DNA of 64,000 nt from Ipomoea triloba (taxonomy: Eukaryota > Streptophyta > Magnoliopsida > Solanales > Convolvulaceae), in assembly GCF_003576645.1 (NCBI RefSeq), contig NC_044918.1, positions 23,917,233 to 23,981,232 on the forward strand, given 5' to 3'. The notes beneath the pieces are model-generated. The model was not told where the DNA came from, did not search any database, and saw only the letters and a list, made by a program, of their open reading frames with translations. How positions within the stretch are numbered: the stretch's first letter is position 1; each line of letters starts with the position of its first letter. A program made the position numbers and the translations under genes. Shown here piece after piece: positions 34,506-43,865 of the stretch.

Positions 34506-34926
34506 AAATCATCATATATAATTAATATTGATATTAGTATGGAGGCAATAAGTATTGAAAATTATTTAACAAGTTAAAAAATTGAATGAGAGATAGCTTT
34601 ATGAATAAAACATTGATTGGATTCGTTGAATAATATGTGTATTAAAATTATACAATATTTTTAAGATAGAAAAAGACACCTTAAGGAATTAGCCCATGAC
34701 GAATCACACACTTCATGTGGTGCGTGAATAGCCACATAATGAATTAGCCCAAAATCTCGTGATCGCAAGGAAATCGAAAATGAAGCTGAGCCCAAAATAT
34801 CTTGTCGGAGCCCATTTGCTAAATACATAAACACTAAGACCTAGAAACAATCCGCGTTATATGTATAGTAGGGTTTTGACTTATAACTCCATTCGCTATC
34901 AATGGTTCACTTAAAAATTATGTATT

Positions 34927-34999
34927 CGCCCATCTTGGACGCTCAAACCTAGGGCCACATGGTTAAAAGCCTTGTGCTCAACCAACTGAGCTAAACAGG
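34927..34999 (-). pseudogene. tRNA-Lys(UUU)-like pseudogene, copy B14
   Basis: D arm GCTC AGTTGGTT GAGC intact, anticodon stem CAAGG/CCATG with one mismatch. Confidence 0.6.
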
Positions 35000-35657
35000 A
35001 AAGCTATTATACATAGTTAATAATTATATTACTATAGAGGCTACAAGCATTGAAAGTTAATTAACAAGTTAAACAATTGAATAAGAGATAGCTTTATGAA
35101 TAATACATTGATTAAATTTGTTTAAAAATATGTGTATTAAAATTATACAATATTTTTAAAATACAAAAAGACACTTTAAACTATTATAAAATTATTAATT
35201 TTATTAATTAAAACAATATATATTGAATATTTAAATTTCTATACATGTCTTAAAAGATAATAACTGATTAGCTTGTTCACCTACTAAATTCTCAATGCTT
35301 ATATTGCGGAGTCAAGGATTAGGGTTCACCTCGTAAGATATATCATTTATATAAGTTTGTTTTTATTATGCTAGAGGTTCATTTTTATACGAAAAGCACT
35401 AAAAATGAACTTGTAATACATTAAAAATGACATCTACTAATATTGAGACCGAAAAGTCTTATGATTGAACATACGATATCTAGTTATTAGGCAAGTATAC
35501 TCTAAGTAAACAATGAAACTTAGCCCAAAATCTCTTGTCAGCAAGTACACTCTAAGTAAACAATGAAACTTAGCCCAAAATCTCTTGTCAGAGCCAATTC
35601 GCTAAAGACATACACTAAGATCGTCGCCATCAATGGTCCATTTAAAAACCATGCATT

Positions 35658-35730
35658 CGCCCACCCTGGGGCTTGAACCCAGGACCACAGGGTTTAGAGC
35701 CTTGCGCTCTACCAACTGAGCTAGATAGGC
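35658..35730 (-). pseudogene. tRNA-Lys-like with CUA (amber) anticodon, copy A15
   Basis: The anticodon loop is CTCTAAA, so the anticodon reads CUA, complementary to the UAG stop codon, where sister copies have CUU. Acceptor GCCTATC/GGTGGGC pairs throughout (with G-T), D stem and T stem are intact and the A box is canonical. The anticodon stem has one A-C mismatch (CAAGG/CCCTG), shared with A14, and the T loop is TTCAAGC. Probably a pseudogene, but structurally a suppressor-like tRNA. Confidence 0.65.
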
Positions 35731-36151
35731 AAATCATCATATGTAATTAATATTGATATTAGTATGGAGGCAATAAGTATTGAAAATTGTTTAACAAGTT
35801 AAAAAATTGAATGAGAGATAGCTTTATGAATAAAACATTGATTGGATTCGTTTAATAATATGTGTATTAAAATTATACAATATTTTTAAGATAGAAAAAG
35901 ACACCTTAAGGAATTAGCCCATGACGAATCACACACTTCATGTGGTGCGTGAATAGCCACATAATGAATTAGCCCAAAATCTCGTGATCGCAAGGAAATC
36001 GAAAATGAAGCTGAGCCCAAAATATCTTGTCAGAGCCCATTTGCTAAATACATACACACTAAGACCTAGAAACAATCTGCGTTATATGTATAGTAGGGTT
36101 TTGACTTATAACTCCATCCGCTATCAATGGTTCATTTAAAAGTTATGTATT

Positions 36152-36224
36152 CGCCCATCTTGAACGCTCAAACCCAGGGCCAAGAGGTAAAAATTTTGTG
36201 CTCAACCAACTGAACTAAACATGA
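36152..36224 (-). pseudogene. tRNA-Lys(UUU)-like pseudogene, copy B15
   Basis: The most decayed B copy: the anticodon arm has lost a base and the stem (AAGAGGTAAAAATTTTG on the plus strand) no longer forms. End coordinate approximate. Confidence 0.5.
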
Positions 36225-36832
36225 AAGTTATTATACATAGTTAATATTTATATTACTATAGAGGCTAAAAGCATTGAAAGTTAATTAACAATTTAAACAA
36301 TTGAATGACACATAACTTTATGAATAATACATTGATTAAATTTGTTTAAAAATATGTGTATTAAATTTATACAATATTTTTAAAATACAAAAAGACACTT
36401 TAAACTATTATAAAATCATTAATTTTATTAAATAAAACAATTTATATTGAATATTTAAATTTCTATACATGTCTTAAAAGATAATAACTGATTAGCTTGT
36501 TCACCTACTAAATTCTCAAATGCTTATATTGCGGAGTCAAGGATTAGGGTTCACCTCGTAAGATATATCATTTCTATAAGTTTGTTTTTATTATGCTATA
36601 GGTTCATTTTTATACGAAATGCACTAAAAATGAACTTGTAATACATTAAAAATGACATCTACTAATATTAAGACCGAAAAGTCTTTCGATTGAACATACG
36701 ATATCTAGTTATTAGGCAAGTATACTCTAAGTAAACAACGAAACTTAGCCCAAAATCTCTTGTCAGAGCCAATTCGCTAAAGACATACACTAAGATTGTC
36801 GCCACCAATGGTCCATTTAAAAACCATTCATT

Positions 36833-36905
36833 CGCCCACTCTGGGGCTCGAACCCAAGACCACAAGGTTAAGAGCCTTGCGCTCTACAAACTAAGCTGGA
36901 CGGGC
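36833..36905 (-). pseudogene. tRNA-Lys(CUU)-like pseudogene, copy A16
   Basis: D loop AGTTTGTA as in A3-A7 but acceptor 3' strand AGTGGGC and T loop TTCGAGC. Intermediate between the A3-A7 block and the full-length copies, despite lying 14 kb from that block. Confidence 0.65.
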
Positions 36906-37326
36906 AAGTCATTATATATAGTTAATATTGATATTAGTATGGAGGCTATAAGTATTGAAAATTTTTTAACAAGTTAAGGAATTGAATGAGAGATAGCTTT
37001 ATGAATAAAACATTGATTGAATTTGTTGAAAAATATGTGTATTAAAATTATACAATATTTTTAACATAGAAAAAGACACCTTAAGGAATTAGCCCATGAC
37101 TAATCACACACTTCATGTGGTGCGATAATAGCCACATAATGAATTAGCCCAAAATCTCGTTATCGCAAGGAAATAGAAAATGAAGCTCAGCCCAAAATAT
37201 CTTGTCGGAGCCCATTCCCTAAATACATACACACTATGACCTAGAAACAATCCGCGTTATATGTATAGTAGGGTTTTGACTTATAACTCCATCCGCTATC
37301 AATGGTTCATTTAAAAATTATGTATT

Positions 37327-37399
37327 CGCCCATCTTGAACGCTCAAACCCATGGCCACAAGGTTAAAAGCCTTGTGCTCAACCAACTGAGCTAAACAAG
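37327..37399 (-). pseudogene. tRNA-Lys(UUU)-like pseudogene, copy B16
   Basis: Best D arm among B copies (GCTC AGTTGGTT GAGC) and a perfect anticodon stem, but T stem and acceptor do not pair. Confidence 0.65.
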
Positions 37400-37454
37400 A
37401 AAGTTATTATACATAGTTAATATTTATATTACTATAGATGCTACAAGCATTGAA

Positions 37455-37590
37455 AGTTAATTAACAAGTTAAACAATTGAATGACAGATCATTGAAAGTT
37501 AATTAACAAGTTAAACAATTGAATGACAGATAGCTGAAAGTTAATTAACAAGTTAAACAATTGAATGACAGATAGCTTTATGAATAATAC
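37455..37590. repeat. Local triplication of about 44 bp, second occurrence
   Basis: Same three-fold repeat as at 16878-17010, with the same junction words (GACAGATCATTGAAAG and GACAGATAGCTGAAAG). Confidence 0.85.
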
Positions 37591-37879
37591 ATTGATTAAA
37601 TTTGTTTAAAAATATGTGTATTAAAATTATAAAATATTTTTAAAATACAAAAAGACACTTTAAACTATTATAAAATCATTAATTTTATTAAATAAAACAA
37701 TTTATATTGAATATTTAAATTTCTATACATGTCTTAAAAGATAATAACTGATTTGCTTGTTTACCTACAAAATTCTCAAATACTTATATTGCGGAGTCAA
37801 GGATTAGGGTTCACCTCGTAAGATGTATCATTTCTATAAGTTTGTTTTTATTATGCTATAGGTTCATTTTTATACGAAA

Positions 37880-38020
37880 TGCACAAAAAATGAACTTGTA
37901 ATACATTAAAAATGACATCTACTAATAAAAAATGAACTTGTAATACATTAAAAATGACATCTACTAATATTGAGACAACTTGTAATACATTAAAAATGAC
38001 ATCTACTAATATTGAGACCG
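37880..38020. repeat. Short tandem triplication in the array
   Basis: AACTTGTAATACATTAAAAA followed by TGACATCTACTAAT occurs three times in succession with truncated starts, in a unit that is deleted shortly after (junction near 38170). Confidence 0.75.
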
Positions 38021-38457
38021 AAAAGTCTTTCGATTGAACATACGATATCTAGTTATTAGGCAAGTATACTCTAAGTAAACAATGAAACTTAGCCCAAAAT
38101 CTCTTGTCAGGGCCCATACGCTAAAAAAATACACTAAGATCGTCGCCATCAATGGTCCCTTTAAAAACCAAGTGTATTAGGGTTCACCTCGTAAGATATC
38201 TCATTTATATAAGTTTGTATTTAGTATGCTATAGGTTCATTTTTATTCGAAATGCATTAAAAATGAACTTGTAATACATTAAAAATGACATCTACTAATA
38301 TTGAGACCGAAAAGTCTTTTGATTGAACATACGATATCTAGTTATTAGGCAAGTATACTCTAAGTAAACAATGAAACTTAGCACAAATCTCTTGTCAGAG
38401 CCCATTCGCTAAAGACATAGGGTCGCCATCAATGGTCCATTTAAAAAACCATGCATT

Positions 38458-38530
38458 CGCCCACCCTGGGGCTTGAACCCAGGACCAAAAGGTTAAGAAA
38501 CTTGAGCTCTACCAACTGAGCTAGACGGGC
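38458..38530 (-). pseudogene. tRNA-Lys(CUU)-like pseudogene, copy A18
   Basis: Anticodon loop TTCTTAA with mismatches at both ends of the stem (CAAGT/CCTTT), T loop TTCAAGC; acceptor GCCCGTC/GGTGGGC and D arm are good. Copy A17 is missing: the expected module near 38160 is deleted. Confidence 0.65.
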
Positions 38531-38953
38531 AAATCATTATATATAATTAATATTGATATTAGTATGGAGTCAATAAGTATTGAAAATTATTTAACAAGTT
38601 AAAAAATTGAATGAGAGATAGCTTTATGAATAAAACATTGATTGAATTTGTTGAAAAATATATGTATTAAAATTATACAATATTTTTAAGATAGAAAAAG
38701 ACCCCTTAAGGAATTAGCCCATGACTAATCACACACTTCATGTGGTGCGAGAATAGCCACATAATGAATTAGCCCAAAATCTAGTTATCGCAAGGAAATA
38801 GAAAATGAAGCTCAGCCCAAAATATCTTGTCGGGGCCCATTCGCTAAAAATATACACACTAAGACCTAGAAAAAATCCGCGTTATATATATATAGGAGGG
38901 TTTTGACTTATAACTCCATCCGCTATCAATGGTTCATTTAAAAATTATGTATT

Positions 38954-39026
38954 CGCCCATCTTGGACTCTCAAACCCAGGGCCACATGGTTAAAAGCCCT
39001 GTGTTCAACCAACCGAGCTAAACATG
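38954..39026 (-). pseudogene. tRNA-Lys(UUU)-like pseudogene, copy B17
   Basis: UUU loop kept, D stem changed (GCTC/GAAC), T and acceptor stems unpaired. Last B module. Confidence 0.55.
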
Positions 39027-39542
39027 AAAGTTATTATACATAGTTAATATTTATATTACTATAGAGGCTACAAGCATTGAAAGTTAATTAACAAGTTACA
39101 CAATCGAATAAGAGATAGCTTTATGAATAATACATTGATTAAATTTGTTTAAAAATATGTGTATTAAAATTATACAATATTTTTAAAATACAAAAAGACA
39201 CTTTAAACTATTATAAAATGATTAATTTTATTACTTAAATCAATTTATATTGAATATTTAAATTTCTATACATGTCTTAAAAGATAATAATTGATTAGCT
39301 TGTTCACCTACTAAATTCTCAATGCTTATATTGCGGGGTCAAGGATTAGGGTTCACCTCGTAAGATATATCATTTATATAAGTTTGTATTTAGTATGCTA
39401 TAGGTTCATTTTTATATCAAATGAACTTGTAATACATTAAAAATGGCATCTACTAATATTGAGACCGAAAAATCTTTTGATATATCGAACTAGGATGTCT
39501 CAAAATATTCATGGTGCGAGGGACATACGATATCTAGTTATT

Positions 39543-39720
39543 GAGCCCATTCGCTAAAGACATACACTAAGATCATCTTATAACGCCATCAATGGTCCAT
39601 TTAAAAACCATTCGCTAAAGATATACACTAAGATCATCTTATAACGCCATCAATGGTCCATTTAAAAACCATTCGCTAAAGACATACACTAAGATCATCT
39701 TATAACGCCATCAATGGTCC
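39543..39720. repeat. Three-fold about 60-bp repeat at array edge
   Basis: CATTCGCTAAAGACATACAC plus TAAGATCATCTTATAACGCC and ATCAATGGTCCATTTAAAAA is repeated three times. The variant ATCATCTTATAACGCC is found elsewhere only at 13470-13498. Confidence 0.85.
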
Positions 39721-39778
39721 ACAAACCCAAGACCACAAGGTTAAGAGCCTTTCGCTCTACCAACTGAGCTAGACAGGC
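39721..39778 (-). pseudogene. tRNA-Lys(CUU)-like 3'-truncated relic, copy A19
   Basis: The D arm, CUU anticodon arm and part of the T arm remain. The acceptor 3' strand and most of the T stem were replaced by the neighbouring 60-bp repeat. Right-most tRNA module. Confidence 0.65.
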
Positions 39779-40017
39779 AAGTCATCATATATAGTTAATA
39801 TTGATATTAGTATGAAGGCTATAAGTATTGAAAATTATTTAACAAGTTAGACAATTGAATGAGATATAGCTTTGTGAATAAAACATTGATTAAATTTGTT
39901 GAAAAATGTGTATTAAAATTATACAATATTTTTAAAATAGAAAAAGGCACCTTAAGACCCAATGACTAGTCATGCATGGTGCAAGAATAGCCATTATAAG
40001 GAAATAAAAATAGTAGA

Positions 40018-40240
40018 ACCTATTTTTATTTATTCTCAATGAGGTCAACTCCCAACATGAAGGAATTCCAAAAAGAGAAATATTATTTTTCCTAATATGG
40101 TATGAGGATGGTTCCTGAAGGTGAATAAAAATATTCTTGCTACTTGGAGCTAAGATCAATTTAAGAAAAGTCAACGTACTTTTCGGAGGCATTAATTATG
40201 CTCAAGCAAGAATCACCGAGCAGATATATTATAGAGCAGC
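40018..40240 (+). pseudogene. Possible LINE RT fragment
   Basis: One plus-strand frame reads AKINLRKVNVLFGGINYAQA around 40150-40215, resembling the segment after the RT active site in plant non-LTR retrotransposons (usually SGLKINLNKS...FFGG). The rest is too decayed to align by eye. A minus-strand open frame at 39932-40192 is considered a shadow. Confidence 0.35.
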
Positions 40241-40634
40241 TTGACTTATGAATTAGGAACAGTTCAACTGTTCACACTATCAATAGATAAACAAAGTCAA
40301 GAAAAGGTGGCTACAAGTTACAAGGCAAAATCATGTCAGTGGTTAAAGAAAACGTTGGAGGATCATCAGAAGCAAATATTCAAATTCATCTGACATAGCC
40401 ATCAAAGTTGACAAAAATCATCTTGAAACATTTAATGCTATGAAGATACATAACGGGCAAATAGCTAATTTAGCAATAAAACCCAAGAAGACTTGAAGAC
40501 AAGTACGCAACTAACGGCACAAAAACGGATGAGGAACACAAAGATATCATATTAAGCAAAGTGCTAGTATTGAGCTAAACACGAGAGAAAATCAAGTCTT
40601 GAGAAGAAATACTTTCATTTCTTGAGAGAAACTG

Positions 40635-40800
40635 TAGGAGTGTAGCTTTTTGCAAAACACTCAGGGAAACTAAGTGTAGCTTTGTGCAAGACACTTGGTT
40701 GAGGAGTATAGCTTTGTGCGAGATACTCGGGGAGCGTAGCTTTGTGCGAGACGCTCGGGATTGAGTGTAGCTTTGTGTAAGACACTCGGAGTTGTAGAAG
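40635..40800. repeat. Diverged short tandem repeats in the copia LTR
   Basis: About five units of 28-40 bp, each with TAGCTTTGTGC and GACACTCGG or a close variant. Confidence 0.8.
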
Positions 40801-41379
40801 TGCTAGAAGGGCACTGGTTCACTATTGTATCTGGGTGATTGAAGATAGTGAAATCTCTCCTTGGAGTGAAAGGAGAAGAGTGGACTAGGAGGATTACACC
40901 ACCTCTGAACCACTATAAATTGTTGTGTCCATTTACTTATCTGCTTACATATTTCATGCATTCCTATCTGATCATCACACACTTTGTCACATTAAATATT
41001 CTAGCACCTACAATCACGTGACACTACATTTGCATACAGAGCATATTTCATACTCATCCTCATCCTACTCAAAGTTTTATTTGCTATAATATTTCGAACC
41101 CACTATTCACTACTTAGATTATTTCATCCGGGTTTGATAGTTCCCACGTCTGCATGCTAGCCAAACTTTACACACTTATTATTTGAGCTATTCCAGGAGA
41201 TTCTAACGTGTTGCATATAGCAAAGCTCTTCATTTTTACGTGAACTTGTTTATAGCACTTTACTGTATCTTATTCCGCTGTGAACTCTACCTGGTTATTT
41301 GCTTTGTGCTTGTTACCTAGAGTTGAAATTACCAAAGTGTTATAATATTTTAAATTGTTTGAAAAGTCTATTCTCCCCC

Positions 41380-41467
41380 NNNNNNNNNNNNNNNNNNNNN
41401 NNNNNNNNNNNNNNNNNNNNNNNNNNNNNNNNNNNNNNNNNNNNNNNNNNNNNNNNNNNNNNNNNNN
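41380..41467. other. Assembly gap (88 Ns) inside poly-C tract
   Basis: The gap is bounded by CCCCC on the left and CCGCCCCCGCCCC on the right. The matching site in the other copia LTRs is a poly-C run of 7-14 bases, so the gap is probably a sequencing failure there, not missing genes. Confidence 0.85.
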
Positions 41468-41513
41468 CCGCCCCCGCCCCTTAGACTTGTCTTACCCTAT
41501 CGGGACCACCACA

Positions 41514-41947
41514 AACCTAAAATGGAATTTTTGTAGGACACACATTAAAAAATACGGAGTAATAATAAATTCAGGTTGGCTGCTAGCCCAACGGGAGTGT
41601 GCAATATACGGGCCTGATTGGATTGTAACTGATAAAAAATTCTATTGAGGTTGCTCCTAGCCTACTATTTCAGATAAAAAAAAAAACAAATTATGTGGAC
41701 CATGATCCATATAAAGCAATGTGGACTATCAAAAAAATACATTTTTAATATACTAAAAGTACATTATTTGATAGTATACAAAATAATATACTTTCAGTAC
41801 TCAAATATTATACTTTAAAATCATGTACTTTATGTACAAAAATAATGTACTTTTATTTGTGGTCCATACAAATAATGATTGCTTTCATATCTTTGTTTTC
41901 AATAAGGTCATTTAATGCCAACCCGGCCAAATGCAATAATTATATTA
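41514..41947. other. Unassigned AT-rich sequence
   Basis: No gene seen. Imperfect inverted words TGTGGACCATGATCC (about 41694) and GTGGTCCATAC (about 41860) with several AGTACATT/AATGTACTT pairs between them suggest a foldback element, but borders and target duplication could not be set. Confidence 0.35.
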
Positions 41948-42280
41948 GAGCATCCGTAATAGTGGAGTTTTTTGTGATTATTGAGGAGTTATTGTAAGTG
42001 TGACTAGGAAAGAAAATATGGGAGGAAAAAGAGAAAAAACAAAAAAATAAAACAATTCTGACAATTAAAAAAAAACAATAAAGTTGGTTGAAAAGTCAGA
42101 GTGGACGCCAGCTAGGGCGTGAAATGCGCCCAAACTCACACTTGGGCGCTTTTTTTTTTAATCTCTCCTTCCATCTCCTGCAAAATTTCTCCTAAATTTA
42201 TGCTCAACATCAGTTCTCTTCTGCTACTACAAATTTATTCACTAACAAAAACTAACAAAAGTTTGTTGGTGTAGATGTTC
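41948..42280. mobile_element. Tourist-like (PIF/Harbinger) MITE
   Basis: A 333-bp element with weak inverted termini: GAGCATCCGTAATAGTGG on the left and GAACATCTACACCAACAA on the right read inward. It is flanked by TTA on both sides (41945-41947 and 42281-42283). The interior has a GGGCGTGAAATGCGCCC-like patch reminiscent of the MITE at 1649-1998. No coding sequence. Confidence 0.5.
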
Positions 42281-42501
42281 TTATGAACCATGATGCAAAT
42301 AGCAATATGTACCTAAGACATTAATGATCAACATTTTTTCTCCTTAACTTTGTTCAAAAAACACATTTCCTCTTTTTTTTTTTCTTTTTGTACAAATAAT
42401 ATTAATGAATAAAAATATATCTTTAAAAAAGTTATAATTAAGATATTTTAAATGACATCCATATTGATATAGTTTTATCAATTTTTAAATAAATATACAT
42501 G

Positions 42502-43764
42502 TGTTAGGAACCCCGAGTTATTGATTTTGATGATACCGAACTATACGAGGAGACCCCTAACTTTTATGTAAGTCTTTTGAATAGATTATGCTCTGTATCT
42601 TAGTCTACAGGATAACCGAATCCTTAGTACTTTTCGAACACTAAGGATCTAAGTCTCATGTGCCGAAGATATGAAGACTTAAACCGAAGAGTAATTTAAC
42701 CGAAGAGTTGAAGATGCGAAGAAACGAAGACTTGGAGAACCGAAGACTGGGATCTTAGGTCGAAACATGGAAAGGCCAAGCTCTAATGACCGAGCAATCA
42801 AAAGTGTGATTGACTCGAGGAGATTAAGAGAAATGATAAGGTCAATCATTCTCTCTCTCAACCAAGGCAAAGACATTCTCTGATAAGTCGTCTTGTCTAC
42901 TGCCTTGAGAATGGGTATAACTGAATGTCATTTTGGGTCCTATGCAACGATCCCTAGGAGCATTTAATGATTGTCACCTTTTTGAGGGACAAAAGACAAA
43001 TTGTCCTTGCACAAAAGTGAACAAACGGCTAGAAAGTACTGACATTCTGAAAAGGAAGAAGACAATACCCATTGGATATTACACACTGGACAATAGGTTT
43101 TGAATTTCATTTTCCCTCCAACGGATCTGAAATTCCACCTATAAATACCCTTGTCCCATCTCACTTTGACGAGGTTGAAAATACGCGAAATATTGTTTAT
43201 CAAGTGAAAAACTTTCAGTGTGATATTCATAAGCTTACAAGTGATATTCAGATTTCTTTAGAAGTTCTTGTGTGATTAAGAAGTTGATCAAGGAAGAAAA
43301 AGCACAAGAAGTTCAAGTTGGAGAATCATCACAATCTTTCAACCATCTCTACAAGTGAAGTAGAAAGAGGCGGAGTAAACTTGGAAGAAGTTGAAAAACC
43401 TACAACAACAAGGCTGTCGGGCTTAGCGATCAAAGGAGCTTGTTGTAACGGTTTTTGTACTATAACGGGGAATATAGTGCAAACCTTCACGCATTGTGAA
43501 GAAGAGTGGAGTAGGCTTAGTTAACAGCCGAACCACTATAAAAACTCTCTCTCTCTCTGTCTATATTTACTTTACGTCTTGCATTGCATATATCACTCAA
43601 ACCTAATATCTTTTACAAGATTTATCAAAGTGCAAAGTTAAAAATAAAACTTGATATATTCTTTCCGCTGCGTTTATCTCTTTAGACAAAAAGTTTTCAA
43701 AAACCTCTTGTGAGTCTATTCAACCCCCCCTTCTAGACTCACATCTCTACCACCGGGACCAACA
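42502..43764 (+). repeat. 5' LTR of the Sirevirus-like element
   Basis: It starts TGTTAGGAACCCCGAG and ends GGGACCAACA. It contains many CCGAAGA-type words and a TATA box at 43140-43147. Short open frames inside are non-coding. Confidence 0.92.
43140..43147 (+). promoter_or_regulatory. LTR TATA box
   Basis: TATAAATA in the context CACCTATAAATACCC in mid LTR. A second candidate TATAAAAA lies at 43537-43544. The 3' LTR has both as well. Confidence 0.6.
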
Positions 43765-43766
43765 AG

Positions 43767-43778
43767 TGGTATCAGAGC
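43767..43778 (+). promoter_or_regulatory. Primer-binding site (initiator-Met)
   Basis: TGGTATCAGAGC two bases after the LTR, complementary to the 3' end of initiator tRNA-Met as in most copia elements. Confidence 0.9.
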
Positions 43779-43865
43779 AAGTTACCTTGAACGGTGGACA
43801 CTCTGTGTATACTGCCTGGTGATCCTTTTTGAAAAATTCATCAAAACATTTCCAAACTTTGCACT

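Larger units (their letters stand above)
16231..40017. repeat. Tandem array, about 1156-bp dimeric unit with two tRNA-Lys-like modules
   Basis: At least 18 units. Each unit has half A (tRNA-Lys CUU-like) and half B (tRNA-Lys UUU-like). The two halves are homologous beyond the tRNA part: both run on with TAGTTAATATT, GGCTA-AAG, ATTGAATGA-AGATAGCTTTATGAATAA and AAAATATGTGTATTAAA. The array is therefore a higher-order repeat built on an old dimer. Spacing of A modules is exactly 1156 bp for five consecutive copies (18702 to 23326, measured at the tRNA 5' ends), 1138-1139 bp for the three truncated copies, and 1175-1225 bp further right after subtracting insertions. It is interrupted at 28941-31509 and 33524-33969. 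Confidence 0.9.
40241..41513 (+). mobile_element. Sirevirus-like copia LTR, gapped
   Basis: The end of this block parallels the end of the complete LTRs at 42502-43764 and 54944-56214: GAACCACTATAAA (about 40910), then a CTATTC-plus-poly-C tract, then CTTAGACTTG...ATCGGGACCACCACA, compared with CTTCTAGACTC...CCGGGACCAACA. A run of five diverged GTGTAGCTTTGTGCAAGACAC units (40635-40800) lies inside. The left end was not located. It may be a solo or truncated LTR from a related but different family. Confidence 0.55.

Noticed and set aside
16760..39026. B modules as functional tRNA-Lys(UUU) genes
   Set aside because: The anticodon arm is kept but the T stem and acceptor stem do not pair in any copy, and the B box is off consensus.
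16231..40017. CRISPR-like or centromeric satellite interpretation of the array
   Set aside because: The unit is over 1 kb with tRNA-like parts and no short spacer structure; plant centromeric satellites are usually far shorter, and no evidence of centromere position exists in the window.
42679..43524. Several open frames of 60-90 codons repeated at 55121-55966
   Set aside because: They lie inside the two LTRs of the copia element and occur on both strands; no protein homology.
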